Of a stretch of DNA of 5,062 nucleotides, positions 4,601 through 5,062 are shown piece after piece. A model generated the notes under the pieces. It was not told the DNA's origin and ran no database searches. It saw only the letters and a program-made list of their open reading frames with translations. Source of the DNA: Bacteroidota bacterium. GTDB taxonomy: Bacteria > Bacteroidota > Bacteroidia > Flavobacteriales > Flavobacteriaceae. The position numbers were made by a program, and so were the translations under genes. The DNA is taken from the NCBI GenBank assembly GCA_024280815.1, contig JAJRPL010000067.1, positions 1-5,062 on the forward strand, given 5' to 3'. Every line of letters starts with the position of its first letter. The stretch's first letter is position 1.

Positions 4601-5062
4601 TTATTCTGTAAGTTTATCTAAAGTGTATTTTATCAATTCTTCTATAGGTTTATAAGGGTCTTTGCTAAAAGTTCCGTTAGCTCTATTGGCAATAATAGCA
4701 TTCATAGAAAGGGCATGGTGACCTAGCAAACGTGCCAATCCATAAATGGCTGAGGTTTCCATTTCTAAGTTGGTGATACGAATACCATTAAAATCAAAGC
4801 TATCCATTTTACTATTTAGATTAATGTCTTGAATAGGCAAACGTAAAACTCTTCCTTGTGGGCCATAAAAACCAGGAGCAGTTGCTGTTAACCCTTTGAA
4901 AACAATATCGCTATTTAATTTTTCAGTAAGCATTTCACTCCCTTTAATAATATAAGGTCTGGCTTTTCTATCGTCCCAGTTGGTATGTTTGATAAAAGCA
5001 TCTTCTATTTCTTTTTCAAAAATTTCATCAGCTACATAAGAATGTAATAATCCGTCAAGACC
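4601..5062 (-). CDS. Nucleoside phosphorylase, uridine-phosphorylase type (C-terminal part, 5' end outside window)
   Basis: The open frame runs from the window edge to the TAA at 4601 without interruption and shows the last 153 residues of a protein usually near 290. It should cleave a nucleoside with phosphate to give a free base and (deoxy)ribose-1-phosphate in cytosolic salvage. Visible residue 1 begins GLDGLLHSY, followed by WDDRKARPYIIKGSEM. GLTATAPGFYGPQGR is at 57-71 and TNLEMETSAIYGLARLLGHH at 97-116. The EMET segment corresponds to the ribose-binding EMES of E. coli uridine phosphorylase, and SMNAIIANRANGTF follows it (119-132), as in that family. The ATG at 4933 is internal (M44 of the visible part), not the start. 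Base preference (uridine, broader pyrimidine or purine) cannot be read with the N-terminal phosphate-binding half missing. The downstream binding-fold gene is 10 nt away, probably in the same operon. Confidence 0.88.
   Translation of the reverse strand, partial: GLDGLLHSYVADEIFEKEIEDAFIKHTNWDDRKARPYIIKGSEMLTEKLNSDIVFKGLTATAPGFYGPQGRVLRLPIQDINLNSKMDSFDFNGIRITNLEMETSAIYGLARLLGHHALSMNAIIANRANGTFSKDPYKPIEELIKYTLDKLTE

Noticed and set aside
4388..4621. Plus-strand open frame of about 77 codons over the phosphorylase/binding-protein junction
   Set aside because: It is antisense to two conserved coding regions; the cysteine- and proline-rich translation is what an antisense frame of these genes gives.
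4931..4933. ATG at 4933 as the start of a 110-residue protein
   Set aside because: The same frame stays open to the window edge and the upstream translation (GLDGLLHSY, WDDRKARPY) continues the phosphorylase family sequence, so this Met is internal.
3724..5062. Menaquinone futalosine pathway pair (MqnB nucleosidase with MqnA/MqnD-type binding-fold enzyme)
   Set aside because: The combination of a nucleoside-cleaving enzyme with a cytosolic binding-fold protein prompted this idea. However, the phosphorylase has the uridine-phosphorylase EMET region and the second protein has SsuA/THI5-type blocks rather than MqnA or MqnD motifs.
1..5062. CRISPR array, riboswitch, toxin-antitoxin or phage-defence module
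   Set aside because: No regularly spaced direct repeats, no leader with a recognisable riboswitch core, and no short paired toxin/antitoxin or defence-domain genes were seen on either strand.

Overview
The window is very AT-rich, has no clear Shine-Dalgarno sequences, and carries TAnnTTTG-type -7 promoter elements. The protein set also fits: a stand-alone RlmL-type THUMP methyltransferase, a small START-like protein and a class IV aminotransferase. Together these point to a chromosomal segment of a Bacteroidota bacterium, most likely a marine-type Flavobacteriaceae. I see no phage, transposase, CRISPR or plasmid genes.

Layout. At the left, two methyltransferase genes are transcribed divergently from an 85-bp region holding back-to-back -7 elements: a class I SAM methyltransferase (minus, 10-741) and an RlmL-like 23S rRNA guanine-N2 methyltransferase (plus, 827-1993). 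Converging on the RlmL gene is an intact CAU-anticodon tRNA (minus, 2023-2096). Its terminator uses the A-run encoding the last lysines of RlmL as its T-tract. Upstream of this tRNA lies a broken second copy of its 5' end (2137-2177). The D-loop of that copy is replaced by a perfect palindrome, and the only good tRNA promoter (2191-2220) sits in front of the broken copy.

Next come a START-like domain protein (2309-2692) and a class IV PLP aminotransferase (2752-3573) on the plus strand. A strong intrinsic terminator separates them and ends only 7 nt before the aminotransferase start codon. On the right, a minus-strand pair reads in from beyond the window: the C-terminal half of a uridine-phosphorylase-type nucleoside phosphorylase (4601-5062, partial) and, 10 nt downstream, a periplasmic-binding-protein-fold protein without a signal peptide (3724-4590).

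The left part is RNA modification and tRNA housekeeping. The middle pair has no clear joint pathway. The right pair is the best candidate for an undescribed functional unit: a nucleoside phosphorylase translated next to a probably cytosolic solute-binding-fold protein of the Ca3427/THI5-like type, whose ligand is unknown. The broken tRNA copy is the most unusual purely structural feature. All family assignments are from reading motifs; no searches were run.
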